From: a virus
Strand: one strand, 5' to 3'
IMG/VR virus record: IMGVR_UViG_3300021475_000002
Location: 1-47,198 of that record
Length of the DNA: 47,198 bases
Shown here: positions 40,022 through 47,198 of the stretch, piece by piece
Numbering within the stretch: the first letter of the stretch is position 1
Layout of the letters: each line of letters opens with the position of its first letter
Translations under genes and position numbers: made by a program
The notes under the pieces: generated by a model
What the model was told of the DNA's origin: nothing
Databases searched by the model: none
The model's input: the letters and a program-made list of their open reading frames with translations, nothing else

Positions 40022-42409
40022 TCAGTGTGTCGGCCCGGTCAGCCGATGCATGCCGGGCGCCGGCGTCGGCGGGCCTGACGCCTGACCGGGCACCGGCGGC
40101 GGGAAGCTGCCGCCGGGACGCGGGTTCTGCGGCGCGTTCTGCTCGCCGGCCGGCTGCTGCATCTGCGGGCTCGCCGGCGTCGCGCCCTTCGCCGGCGTCG
40201 CCATCTGCCCAACGCCCGGCTGCGGCGGCCCGCCACGCATAGCGGTGTTCATCGCCACGATCGACGGCAGGGGCGACTTGAACGCCTGCGTCAGGTCGAG
40301 CTTGTCGTCGAGGCGGTGTAGGAGGTCGCGCGCCAGGAACTCGGGATCAATGCCGGGGATCTGCATCACCAGCGGATAGATGCGCTGCGCGTTGGCGATC
40401 TGCTGCGCCTGGTTCGGGTTGCCCGAACTGCCGGCCTCGATCTCAAGCCAGACCTCCTCGGCGATCTGCTGGCGGGTCAAGTCAGGCCATACCGCGCCCG
40501 GCCCGACGATGCGCTTGACCGTCGCCTCGCTGACATTGGCAAACAGAAGCTGGCCACCGTATTTCGCCAGATGCGTCAAGAGGTCGTCGAGGTCGTCGAC
40601 GTTGGAGTCCATCGTCGTCGTGCGGCTCGCCTCAGCGATCTGCGACTGGGTCGCGGTGTCGCTGTTGGTCGGCCCCATATTGGCCTCCTGAAACCCGACG
40701 ACACGCAGCGTGTCTTCAAAGTACGGGCTGACGTCATAAAGCGCCGGATTGATCTCCGGTCCGGTGAACGGCTGCAGGAGGTCGTCGACCTTTTGTCCGG
40801 GCTGCAGGCCGTTCAACTCGAGAATGGCGTTGGCCGGGTGACTTTCAAGCTTCTCGACGTCCTCCGGGTCGAGCGCGCCCGCGCTGACGACGGTCTTCGG
40901 CCGCGCCGCCCGCCGATGCTCGCGCGTGCCTTGCCGCGCCGTGTTGTAGTCAAGCTGCATGTCGCGCATCAGACGCACGTCAGACGGCGGGAACACTTCG
41001 TCTTCGTGATCCGTCTCGTTGAAGGTCAGGGTGAACCATGGCCAGAAACGCTCGAGCGGCGTGTCGGGCGCGCCGGGCTCGCGCAGGAAATCCGGGTAGC
41101 CGTCGCAAACGACATACACCAGGCCGTCCTTGCGATTGTAGATCTCCCAGATGCAGCAGCACTGCTTATCGTCGCCGGCGCCCTTGTCCTTGTCGTCGGC
41201 GCTCAACTGCAGGAAGTTGGCGCGGACGCCGGCGTCGAGGCCGGCGTCGGGCCGGCGATAGCTGGTAAACGATTTGCCAACGTCCTTATTGTAGATCTCC
41301 TTCACCTCGTTGGGCGACAGAATATACTCCTCGGCGACCCAGTCGGACCCGAGAAAACCACGCAAATGCACGCACTTGGTGTCAGGGATGATCGAAAAGC
41401 TCGACGGATAGTCAAACGTCAAACCCTCGTGCGCGATGAACTCGACCTCCTGCTGCAGATCTTGCACCAGTAGCTTAAGCTGCTCGGCTTCGGCGCTGTC
41501 GGGGTCACTCTCCTCGTCGGCGATGTCGGCCGCCAGGCGCTCGAGCGTGCCCAGGCGCTCGTTGATGTCACTGAGCTTGGCGACGACGTCGGGGCGCTTC
41601 TGCATCACCCGTTCGAAACCGAGCTTGACGTAGGCGACGCCAACCGTCAGCGCCCGCCGTACGGTCATCTTCATCAGTTGCTTGAACGGATGCAGTTGCT
41701 GGCCAACCTGGTAGGCGTAAAGCAGCTCGAGGGTCTTGGCGATCTTGTCGAGCAGCTCCGTCTGCTGCTTCACCTGGCTGGCGTCCTGGATGATCGCCAT
41801 GCCCTGCTGCAGAACCGGCCCCATCATCGGATTGGGCGGCGGCGTTCCCGGCATGCCGGGCGCTATGCCAGGCGGCTCGCCGGAAGGGGCGCCTGGCGGC
41901 CCTACAGGGGCGCCTGGCGGCATTCCCGGCGGCGGCGCGGCGCCCGGCAGCATCCCGCCCTGCAGGGCCATGGCGCCCGCCTGCTCGATCGACTGAAGCT
42001 GCTGCTCGGTGCCATCCCAAACCGTGTTGAGGATCATCTCGCGGCGCTTGGCGACCGCCTTCGGATTACGGGCGTAAAGAAACGACACCCGCTGCGTCAC
42101 TTCTCGCAAAGTGATGTTGGCGACATAACGCTTATCCTTGATGTTCTTCGACCACTGCCGGCCGATGCAGAAATCCTGGTCCTCCTTCATCCGCTCGAAT
42201 GCGGACTTCCAATGCCGCTTGGCGTGCTTGACCTCGGCGGCCCAGGCGTTGACCAGGGCCTTGCGCGCGATCGGCGGGTCCGGCCGGTCGCGCTCCATCA
42301 TCTTGGCCTCCTGCATGCCGGTCTGCAGGATGGCGGCGCCAGGCACGCCCGGCGCCGGGCCGAACAGGTTGAAAGCCGGATCGTTGGGATTCTGAGGGCC
42401 TTGCATCAC
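40022..42409 (-). CDS. Portal protein
   Basis: The product is about 795 residues, from GTG 42409 (GTGA overlap with terminase) or the adjacent ATG at 42406. It shows portal features of P22-like phages: AWAAEVKHAKRHWKSAFERM, DFCIGRQWSKN, LFYNFSI-type wing strands represented by EGLTFDYPSSFSIIPDTK, DYNTARQGTREHRRAARPK and a helical C-terminus. An unusual Gly/Pro-rich insert (GAAPPPGMPPGAPVGPPGAP, about residues 150-205) lies in the N-terminal part. The C-terminus is Pro/Gly/Gln-rich. It forms the dodecameric DNA gate at the packaging vertex. Confidence 0.85.
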   Translation of the reverse strand: MMQGPQNPNDPAFNLFGPAPGVPGAAILQTGMQEAKMMERDRPDPPIARKALVNAWAAEVKHAKRHWKSAFERMKEDQDFCIGRQWSKNIKDKRYVANITLREVTQRVSFLYARNPKAVAKRREMILNTVWDGTEQQLQSIEQAGAMALQGGMLPGAAPPPGMPPGAPVGPPGAPSGEPPGIAPGMPGTPPPNPMMGPVLQQGMAIIQDASQVKQQTELLDKIAKTLELLYAYQVGQQLHPFKQLMKMTVRRALTVGVAYVKLGFERVMQKRPDVVAKLSDINERLGTLERLAADIADEESDPDSAEAEQLKLLVQDLQQEVEFIAHEGLTFDYPSSFSIIPDTKCVHLRGFLGSDWVAEEYILSPNEVKEIYNKDVGKSFTSYRRPDAGLDAGVRANFLQLSADDKDKGAGDDKQCCCIWEIYNRKDGLVYVVCDGYPDFLREPGAPDTPLERFWPWFTLTFNETDHEDEVFPPSDVRLMRDMQLDYNTARQGTREHRRAARPKTVVSAGALDPEDVEKLESHPANAILELNGLQPGQKVDDLLQPFTGPEINPALYDVSPYFEDTLRVVGFQEANMGPTNSDTATQSQIAEASRTTTMDSNVDDLDDLLTHLAKYGGQLLFANVSEATVKRIVGPGAVWPDLTRQQIAEEVWLEIEAGSSGNPNQAQQIANAQRIYPLVMQIPGIDPEFLARDLLHRLDDKLDLTQAFKSPLPSIVAMNTAMRGGPPQPGVGQMATPAKGATPASPQMQQPAGEQNAPQNPRPGGSFPPPVPGQASGPPTPAPGMHRLTGPTH

Positions 42410-43965
42410 CAGTCACTCGCCCGCGCCAGCGCCTGCGCGCGTTTGGTATTTTCCTTGACCCAACCGAGGGTGAAAAGCTTCGGGCCGGCGGGCGCGGCCT
42501 TCGGCTTGCCGCGGGCGGGAAGCTGCTTCATCAAACCGAGCCCAATCAGCGAAAGCGTGTCAACGAAATCGTCGAAACCGCTGTGGGGAAATTTGAGGAT
42601 CTGGTCACGCGCGTCCGCCCACCAGCGGGTAAAACTCGGGAAATAGACGCGCCCCATGGCCATGCGCGCATTGATGCTCTGCGCGCGAGCGAGCTTGTCC
42701 GAAATCGGCGCCATCTCGTCGATCGCGCAATAGACGCGCTTCTCCAGCATACGCTTGCGCAGGAACGGCCCAATCGACTTGGTGATCTGGCCTTTCTCGC
42801 CCCACCACACTGCCGGACGGTATTTCGCCATCAAGTTGATGATGGCGGCGATCGACATGTCCGACGGCATGCGCGACCACACGATGTCCGGCAGAATCCA
42901 AATATTGTCGTTCTCGTCGACGCCAACGACCAGGTGGCAGGACTTGTCGTTCTCCTGCTTGGTGGCGACAGCGAAGTCGCTGGCGCCGTAGTAGCGCATC
43001 GCGTCGGCGTGCGGCAGATCGGACATCTTGTTGTAAGTCCGAATAAAGTCCGCCTTGAAGAACGCGCCCTCGGCCGGCGTCGGGCGACCTTGATAAAGAG
43101 CGGTGAAAGCGCGCGGGTCCGATCGGCGCTGGTCGGCAAGGAACGGCTCGTCGAAGCGCGCCGGCCACAACGGCGCGTCAATCTCGCGCCCAAGCGGGTC
43201 GTCGTGCTCGGCGAGCGCCGGCAGGTTGATCATACGCCAGCTGTCCGCCTCCTCCTGCGAGAAATACGGATTGGTCGGGTCGATATGGCGGCCGATCAGG
43301 TCGTCCTCGTTCCAACGGGTGGCGATGACGACCAGCGCGGCCTCCTTGGTCATCATGCGAGTCCGCAGCACGCTCTGGTACCAATTCCACAGTTTGTCAC
43401 GCACGACGGCGCTGTCGGCCTCCTGGCGGTTCTTAATCGGGTCGTCGAGGAGGTTGATGTCGCCACCGCGGCCGGTCAGCGTGCCGCCGACGCCGACACA
43501 GAACATGTCGCCGCCGTCGACGATGCGCAGGCGGTCGTTGGCGGCGCCGCCGTAGCGCAGCTTGAGCGAGGGAAAAACGTGCTGATAGAGCGGCGACTGC
43601 AGCATGGTCTTGACGACGCCGCCGACGTCCTGGGCATATTTGTCGTTGTAGGTGGCGAACACCACCGACTTGAGCGGATTGCGGCCAAGGTACCAGGCGG
43701 GAAAGCAGATGGAAGCTAGGCGCGTCTTGCCATGCCGCGGCGGGCAACTGATGATCAAACGCCGGATCCGGCCGGCCTCAACCTCCTCGAGCGCGGCGGC
43801 GATCACCCGATGGTGACGCGCGTCCTCATACGACGACCGACCAGGATCGAGACGGCAGTCGGGATCCGGGCTCATGTAACGCGCGAAAGCGATCAAGCCG
43901 GCGCGCGCCTTCAGAATCGCTTTTTTGCGCTCGAGCAGAAGGACGCGCTTATCGGCGTCGTTCAA
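42406..43965 (-). CDS. terL: Terminase large subunit
   Basis: I place the start at TTG 43965, which overlaps the upstream stop as TTGA and has GAGGGAG upstream; the longer frame begins with Arg-rich shadow sequence. The 519-residue protein has the packaging ATPase Walker A LIISCPPRHGKTRLAS, LLDDPIKNR as Walker B, VVIATRWNEDDLIGRHID coupling region, and a nuclease domain with YGASDFAVAT (Asp) and a later DFVDTLSL. It translocates DNA into heads and cuts it. With a circularly permuted contig, headful packaging is likely. Confidence 0.9.
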   Translation of the reverse strand: MNDADKRVLLLERKKAILKARAGLIAFARYMSPDPDCRLDPGRSSYEDARHHRVIAAALEEVEAGRIRRLIISCPPRHGKTRLASICFPAWYLGRNPLKSVVFATYNDKYAQDVGGVVKTMLQSPLYQHVFPSLKLRYGGAANDRLRIVDGGDMFCVGVGGTLTGRGGDINLLDDPIKNRQEADSAVVRDKLWNWYQSVLRTRMMTKEAALVVIATRWNEDDLIGRHIDPTNPYFSQEEADSWRMINLPALAEHDDPLGREIDAPLWPARFDEPFLADQRRSDPRAFTALYQGRPTPAEGAFFKADFIRTYNKMSDLPHADAMRYYGASDFAVATKQENDKSCHLVVGVDENDNIWILPDIVWSRMPSDMSIAAIINLMAKYRPAVWWGEKGQITKSIGPFLRKRMLEKRVYCAIDEMAPISDKLARAQSINARMAMGRVYFPSFTRWWADARDQILKFPHSGFDDFVDTLSLIGLGLMKQLPARGKPKAAPAGPKLFTLGWVKENTKRAQALARASDW

Positions 43966-44237
43966 GCGTAACCGTCTCCCTCGTCGTTCAGCTCGGCGCC
44001 GACCGGCACGTCGGAATCCGGCATGGCGCCGCCTCTCGGGCGATACTTCGCCACCATCGCTTCGCCGTCGGGGCTCGACCCGCCGCGGCTCATCGAACCG
44101 GAAAAATTGCCGTCGTCGTCGCGGCCCATGCCAACGTGGCCGCCACTGCTCGGCGAACCGACGCCGTGACCGTGCGGATCGCAAAAATCGTCAGTCTGGC
44201 TCGACTTGCCCGGCGAGCCGGGGTCAATTCTGTTCAT
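43962..44237 (-). CDS. Small low-complexity protein before terminase
   Basis: The 91-residue product starts with ATG after AGGAGAG. It is Gly/Asp/Ser-rich with HGHGVGSPSSGGHVGMGRDD and no recognised domain. It sits where a small terminase subunit could be expected but lacks a helix-turn-helix, so that role is not supported. Its stop overlaps the terminase start. Confidence 0.55.
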   Translation of the reverse strand: MNRIDPGSPGKSSQTDDFCDPHGHGVGSPSSGGHVGMGRDDDGNFSGSMSRGGSSPDGEAMVAKYRPRGGAMPDSDVPVGAELNDEGDGYA

Positions 44238-44252
44238 CGTTTCTCTCCTGTT

Positions 44253-44678
44253 TTACGGCACGGTCACCGCATTACTCTTGGCGACGACGGCGCCTGCGCC
44301 GTTGGTCGCAGTCACCTCGCACTCGACCTGGTAGCCGGAATCGACCGCCTGAAGCGTATAGGTCGCCGCCGCGGCGGCAGGGATGTTCACTGCCTTGCGC
44401 CGCCATTGGTAGACGAAAGTCGGCGAATTGAGCCAGGTTCCGGTCGTACACGTCTGCACTTGGCCGACCGTCGCCGTGCCGGTCACCGCCGGCGCGACGG
44501 TGCATACCGGCAAACCATTCTTATGGTTCTGCTTGACCATCTTGAGGCGCGGCTTCTGCGCCTTAACGACACTGCGCGGATGCCCCTGGATATAAGCGAG
44601 GTCAGCGGTGCTTACCGGCGCGACCGCCTGCGTGCCCGCTTCCGGCGGCGTCGCGACCGCCGCTTGCACTTTCACCAT
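44253..44678 (-). CDS. Ig-like domain protein
   Basis: The 141-residue protein starts with ATG after AAAGGAAG. Residues 58-141 form a bacterial Ig-like/Ig-fold repeat: VCTVAPAVTGTATVGQVQTC, TTGTWLNSPTFVYQWRRKAV, AAATYTLQAVDSGYQVECEV and TATNGAGAVVAKSNAV. Such domains decorate capsids or tails and bind surface carbohydrates weakly. The N-terminus may attach to the virion. Confidence 0.8.
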   Translation of the reverse strand: MVKVQAAVATPPEAGTQAVAPVSTADLAYIQGHPRSVVKAQKPRLKMVKQNHKNGLPVCTVAPAVTGTATVGQVQTCTTGTWLNSPTFVYQWRRKAVNIPAAAAATYTLQAVDSGYQVECEVTATNGAGAVVAKSNAVTVP

Positions 44679-45267
44679 GGTCTTCCTTTCTCTTGGTTGC
44701 GCCGCCGGCCTCCTCGAGCGCCAGGACGCGCTGCTGCAGATCCCAGATTTGCTCTTTGACGTCGTACTGATTGTCGCTCGTGCTGAGCAGATGCGGACAG
44801 AAAACGTAAATCTCGTCGCCGGCCGGCCACGTCGCCGCAGTGTGATTAGTGAGCGTGACGGTCACCGGCTCTTCGTGCCCGGCCTTGTTGAAGACTGCAG
44901 CGACACCGGCGTCGCCCTCATTCGCCCGATAGACCTGATTGAGCGAGCCGACGCGCACGTCAGTAAAGCGCGTGTCGGTATAGCGATGGTCGAAGCCGGG
45001 CGCGGGGACCGTGACCTCGCCGCCGTCTTCGACCGGCGCGCCGAGCGTCGCCTGCCACCCGTAAGATTGAGCCTGCTTGTCGCCAACCGCCATTGGATCT
45101 CTCCTGTCTCTCTCGCGCGCCCACATTCGTTCGACTTCGTGCTTGAGCGCATCCCTTTCGGCTCGCACGTCCTCAACAACCGCCCCCGACGGCACGACAT
45201 CGTAGTTTTGCAAAATGTCCGCCGGCGGCGGCCATTGCACTTCCGTTGGCCAGATAAAGGTAGCCAT
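44602..45267 (-). CDS. Virion-associated protein of unknown function
   Basis: The frame runs 221 residues from ATG 45267; an internal ATG at 45093 has a much better AGGAGAG site and would give 163 residues. The core (KQAQSYGWQATLGAPVEDGG, TRFTDVRVGSLNQVYRANEG, PVTVTLTNHTAATWPAGDEI) is beta-rich; a helix DVKEQIWDLQQRVLALEEAG follows. The last 25 residues overlap the Ig-like gene and are low complexity. It may be a decoration or fibre-attachment protein. Confidence 0.6.
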   Translation of the reverse strand: MATFIWPTEVQWPPPADILQNYDVVPSGAVVEDVRAERDALKHEVERMWARERDRRDPMAVGDKQAQSYGWQATLGAPVEDGGEVTVPAPGFDHRYTDTRFTDVRVGSLNQVYRANEGDAGVAAVFNKAGHEEPVTVTLTNHTAATWPAGDEIYVFCPHLLSTSDNQYDVKEQIWDLQQRVLALEEAGGATKRKEDHGESASGGRDAAGSGHAGGRAGKHR

Positions 45268-45321
45268 TCATTGTCCGCCAGAGATCGCGCCCTCGACAGG
45301 CGCGACCTCCCGGCGCTCCCT

Positions 45322-45390
45322 TTAACGCGGCGGGGGCGGTGGCTTCGGCGGATCGCCTGGCTTCGGCGGGTCACCTGGATTGATTGGCAT
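45322..45390 (-). CDS. Tiny proline-rich peptide
   Basis: A 22-codon gene: ATG 45390 is preceded by a strong AAGGAGAG at ideal spacing. The peptide is MPINPGDPPKPGDPPKPPPP followed by PR, with a repeated PGDPPKP unit. It lies directly after the holin-like gene. A clear ribosome site and repeat structure support it as real, but its role is unknown. Confidence 0.5.
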   Translation of the reverse strand: MPINPGDPPKPGDPPKPPPPPR

Positions 45391-45421
45391 CGCTTTACTC
45401 TCCTTCTTTGCCTTCGCCGGA

Positions 45422-45679
45422 TCAGCCGGGGAAGATCAGCTGCGGTCCCATGCCGTAACGACCGAAAAGGCCAGCGCATTCCGCCAACCGCCAAATGAAC
45501 AGAAGGATCAAGATCGCGATGACGCCGCCAATCACGATTTGAATAATGTTCCAGTAAGGCGCGGACGTAATGCTCGCCATCCATTGTCCAAAAGCCACCC
45601 GCAGCAGCGCGAGAATAACCAGGACGACGATGATGAAGATCGCAACCTTGAAGATCAGGTCGAGCCCAAAGCCGCACAT
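45422..45679 (-). CDS. Two-helix membrane protein, probable holin
   Basis: The 85-residue protein starts at ATG 45679 (TAATG overlap). It has two transmembrane helices (LIFKVAIFIIVVLVILALL at about 8-27 and IIQIVIGGVIAILILLFIW at about 45-65) separated by a short polar loop. This fits a class II holin. It is third in the cassette behind the endolysin. Holin identity is inferred from topology and location. Confidence 0.65.
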   Translation of the reverse strand: MCGFGLDLIFKVAIFIIVVLVILALLRVAFGQWMASITSAPYWNIIQIVIGGVIAILILLFIWRLAECAGLFGRYGMGPQLIFPG

Positions 45680-45855
45680 TATTTTGGCGCTCCTGCGCTC
45701 GGCTTCGCCCAGCATTCGAGCGGAAGGTCGGAATTGGCGGCCTTGATCTGAACGCAGATCTCCTGCGAAGGCGTCTGGATCGTCACCGCCGGCGCCGGCT
45801 CGCACTTGCCAGGGCAATTGGCGCCGTGAATGAAGACAATCAGAAACCAAGTCAT
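45679..45855 (-). CDS. Small exported Cys-containing protein
   Basis: The 58-residue protein starts at ATG 45855, coupled by ATGA. A short hydrophobic N-terminus (MTWFLIVFIHGANCPGKCEP) precedes a Pro-containing, four-Cys domain. It may be a periplasmic lysis accessory, for instance a spanin-like partner, but it lacks a clear lipobox. Confidence 0.6.
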   Translation of the reverse strand: MTWFLIVFIHGANCPGKCEPAPAVTIQTPSQEICVQIKAANSDLPLECWAKPSAGAPK

Positions 45856-46028
45856 GGGCGGCCCCTGCAATTGTCGATAAGGCCCGCCATCAGCTCCCTG
45901 CGTTCCTCCTGCTGCGCCTTAGCGACATAAAGCAGGCCGGCAATCATCATCACATTGAGCAGCGCCACCAGGAGCAGCATCGGCTGCGCCGAAAGGCCTT
46001 TGATGGCGCTGTTGGCGACGTCGGTCAT
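45852..46028 (-). CDS. Single-helix membrane protein in lysis cassette
   Basis: The 58-residue protein starts at ATG 46028, overlapping the endolysin stop as ATGA. One transmembrane helix (PMLLLVALLNVMMIAGLLYV) is followed by a charged AKAQQEERRELMAG tail. It may be a pinholin, antiholin or inner-membrane spanin. It is too short for the ordinary gene scan but the overlaps on both sides support it. Confidence 0.65.
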   Translation of the reverse strand: MTDVANSAIKGLSAQPMLLLVALLNVMMIAGLLYVAKAQQEERRELMAGLIDNCRGRP

Positions 46029-46591
46029 GCCAACGCGTCCTTGAAAAGCCAGTAGTAGCCGGCGATCGTGTCAGCCTTGTCGAGCGCGTTGACGATCGTG
46101 CGCGCGTGAACCGGGTCTTCTGCGTTCTCGTTGAAGTAGTCCGGCAGGGCCGTGCCGGTGAACCAGCCGTGGATCATGCCGTCGAACAGCACGAGCGCGC
46201 TCGGCTCGTCCTCGAGCATGCGGTGGGGATATTTGTACATCGGGACGTTAACGTTATAGCGCTCGGCGAGAAACTGCTCGCCCTTCTGGTAGTTCACGTC
46301 CCAGGTCAGCTGAACATGACCGCGGCCGTAATAGACCTGATCGTTCGGCCCCGCCGGCTCGCCGTAAGCCATGCCGGCCCCCTGCCCATATTCCTCGATC
46401 GGCCGCATCGTCTGCGCCGTCTCATGAAACGCCGTCGCCAGCGCGTAAGCGAGCCAGCGAATGTCCTGGTCGAAGAAATGCACCTCCCAGACGTCGAGAA
46501 GGGTATTCATCCCGTCGACCTGACGCTGGTTCAAGACGCCGTCGAAGAGCGACGCACGGATGCTGGCGAAGAACTTGTCGCGATCGATCAC
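46025..46591 (-). CDS. Endolysin, GH19 chitinase-like
   Basis: The 188-residue enzyme starts at GTG 46591, overlapping the fibre stop as GTGA. It shows the glycoside hydrolase 19 fold used by phage endolysins: ALATAFHETAQTMRPIEEYG with catalytic Glu 57, YYGRGHVQLTWDVNYQ (87-102) and PHRMLEDEPSALVLFDGM. It would degrade the murein glycan at the end of infection, after release by the holin. There is no signal peptide. Confidence 0.9.
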   Translation of the reverse strand: MIDRDKFFASIRASLFDGVLNQRQVDGMNTLLDVWEVHFFDQDIRWLAYALATAFHETAQTMRPIEEYGQGAGMAYGEPAGPNDQVYYGRGHVQLTWDVNYQKGEQFLAERYNVNVPMYKYPHRMLEDEPSALVLFDGMIHGWFTGTALPDYFNENAEDPVHARTIVNALDKADTIAGYYWLFKDALA

Positions 46592-47198
46592 GGGACCGCC
46601 TCCAGCGCCTCGATGCGCGCCATAGCTTCCTGCAGCGCCTTGGTCAGCGTGGCGATCACCGTCCACGGATTGGGCGACTGGATTTTGTCGGGTTCATCCT
46701 TGGCGCAACTCGCCGCCGTGGGGATTAGCGTCTCTTGCAGTTCGTGGGCGAGAAAACCCCAATTTTCATCGTCGTCGTCAACGAACATAGGATCGGGAGG
46801 GCTCCCGTCTTCCTTGTTTGCCAACCCCGGCGGCGTAAACTCCTTGTGCGTGTAGCTGATCGGGCGCAGCGCCTTCACCCGCTCCCACATCGATGGCAGC
46901 GGCGCGACATCCTTCTTGATGCGGTAGTCGGAAGTGAAGGTCAGATATCCCTGCTGGACGTTGTCTACATAGCCGAACAATTTTAGGCCGCTCGAATTGA
47001 GCCACGCCCATCCGATATAGTTGGTCGCATAGCCAGTGTATTGAATGCCAATCCCGGCCACGCTGACCGTCCCGCCAAAACTCGCATTGCTGGTGGCGCG
47101 GTTGATCGAGAGCGATGTGCCTATCAGCACGCCGGAATTGTTGTATGAATTAAGTTGAAAATCGCTGCCGGCGTTGCCGGCCCCCTCGGCCGTGCTGT
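46588..47198 (-). CDS. Tail fibre C-terminal part with S74 intramolecular chaperone
   Basis: This is the 3' end of the 611-residue fibre that begins at 1294. Frame is preserved across the contig junction: base 1 and base 47130 are both first codon positions. It ends in a Peptidase_S74-type chaperone domain: SDYRIKKDVAPLPSMWERVK (start of the domain, Ser about residue 498), ALRPISYTHKEF, WGFLAHELQETLIP, then a C-terminal helix (TVIATLTKALQEAMARIEAL). These domains assist trimer folding and then cleave themselves off. Confidence 0.9.
   Translation of the reverse strand, partial: STAEGAGNAGSDFQLNSYNNSGVLIGTSLSINRATSNASFGGTVSVAGIGIQYTGYATNYIGWAWLNSSGLKLFGYVDNVQQGYLTFTSDYRIKKDVAPLPSMWERVKALRPISYTHKEFTPPGLANKEDGSPPDPMFVDDDDENWGFLAHELQETLIPTAASCAKDEPDKIQSPNPWTVIATLTKALQEAMARIEALEAVP
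47130..47198. repeat. Terminal direct repeat, copy 2 (contig overlap)
   Basis: Identical to bases 1-69; see copy 1. Confidence 0.95.

Noticed and set aside
42583-43719. 378-codon plus-strand open frame
   Set aside because: Antisense of the terminase ATPase, whose Walker motifs are intact on the minus strand.
1-47198. tRNA genes or tRNA-derived attachment core
   Set aside because: No cloverleaf with a proper T-arm was found by eye; GTTCGAA-type strings occur only inside coding genes. A tRNA-scan would settle it.
1-47198. CRISPR array
   Set aside because: The direct repeats seen are pairs or tandem duplications without regular spacers.
1-47198. T7-like phage with its own RNA polymerase
   Set aside because: No single-subunit RNA polymerase gene is present; replication genes and repressor/integrase point to a temperate phage.

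Overview
The window is a complete genome of a temperate, tailed bacteriophage, almost certainly a short-tailed (podovirus-type) phage. Its first 69 bases are repeated exactly as its last 69 bases, and one tail-fibre gene runs off one end and continues in frame from the other, so the real molecule is circular or circularly permuted, about 47.13 kb. High GC content, dense ATGA/GTGA/TAATG gene overlaps and the protein families present suggest an alphaproteobacterial host, perhaps Hyphomicrobiales; that host guess is inference. No tape measure, sheath or phage RNA polymerase was seen, but a portal, scaffold, coat, head-tail adaptor, P22 gp10/T7 gp12-like tail protein and a set of large internal (ejection-type) proteins are present.

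Layout. (1) A leftward late operon starts at 5373, crosses the contig ends and finishes at 24963. Transcribed in order: tail-fibre/receptor-binding genes (5373 to 1, then 47198 to 46588), a lysis cassette (GH19 endolysin and small membrane proteins, 46591-45322), small virion/Ig-like genes, large terminase, portal, scaffold, coat, adaptor, tail protein, two acetyltransferase-like genes, internal virion proteins, and two SleB-type wall hydrolases. Two small membrane-protein genes (28665-29105) sit inside this operon on the opposite strand. (2) A lone rightward gene (5501-6814) and a leftward zinc-ribbon gene (7090-6818) separate the late operon from (3) a leftward lysogeny/accessory block (12368-7510): XRE repressor, small gene, HTH excisionase-like gene, tyrosine integrase, then small membrane, zinc-ribbon and unknown genes. 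(4) A rightward early/replication operon (12575-24255, with two more genes to 25010): RuvC-like resolvase, SNF2-type helicase, Cas4/RecB-like DUF2800, DUF2815 ssDNA-binding protein, family A DNA polymerase, a radical SAM protein, a C5 cytosine methyltransferase and a primase-helicase.

The most striking region is 19445-20378. A lower-GC radical SAM gene lies exactly between two copies of a 42-bp sequence (38/42 identical) that encodes the C-terminus of the DNA polymerase. This looks like a cassette inserted by duplication between polymerase and methyltransferase. The methyltransferase gene itself is covered by a second, equally long open frame (+1) that also resembles a recurrent phage protein. 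Other points of interest are an apparent AUU start for an internal virion protein, repeated short motifs confined to the three long intergenic regions (7091-7509, 8223-8557, 24256-24618), and dyads shared between distant regulatory regions.
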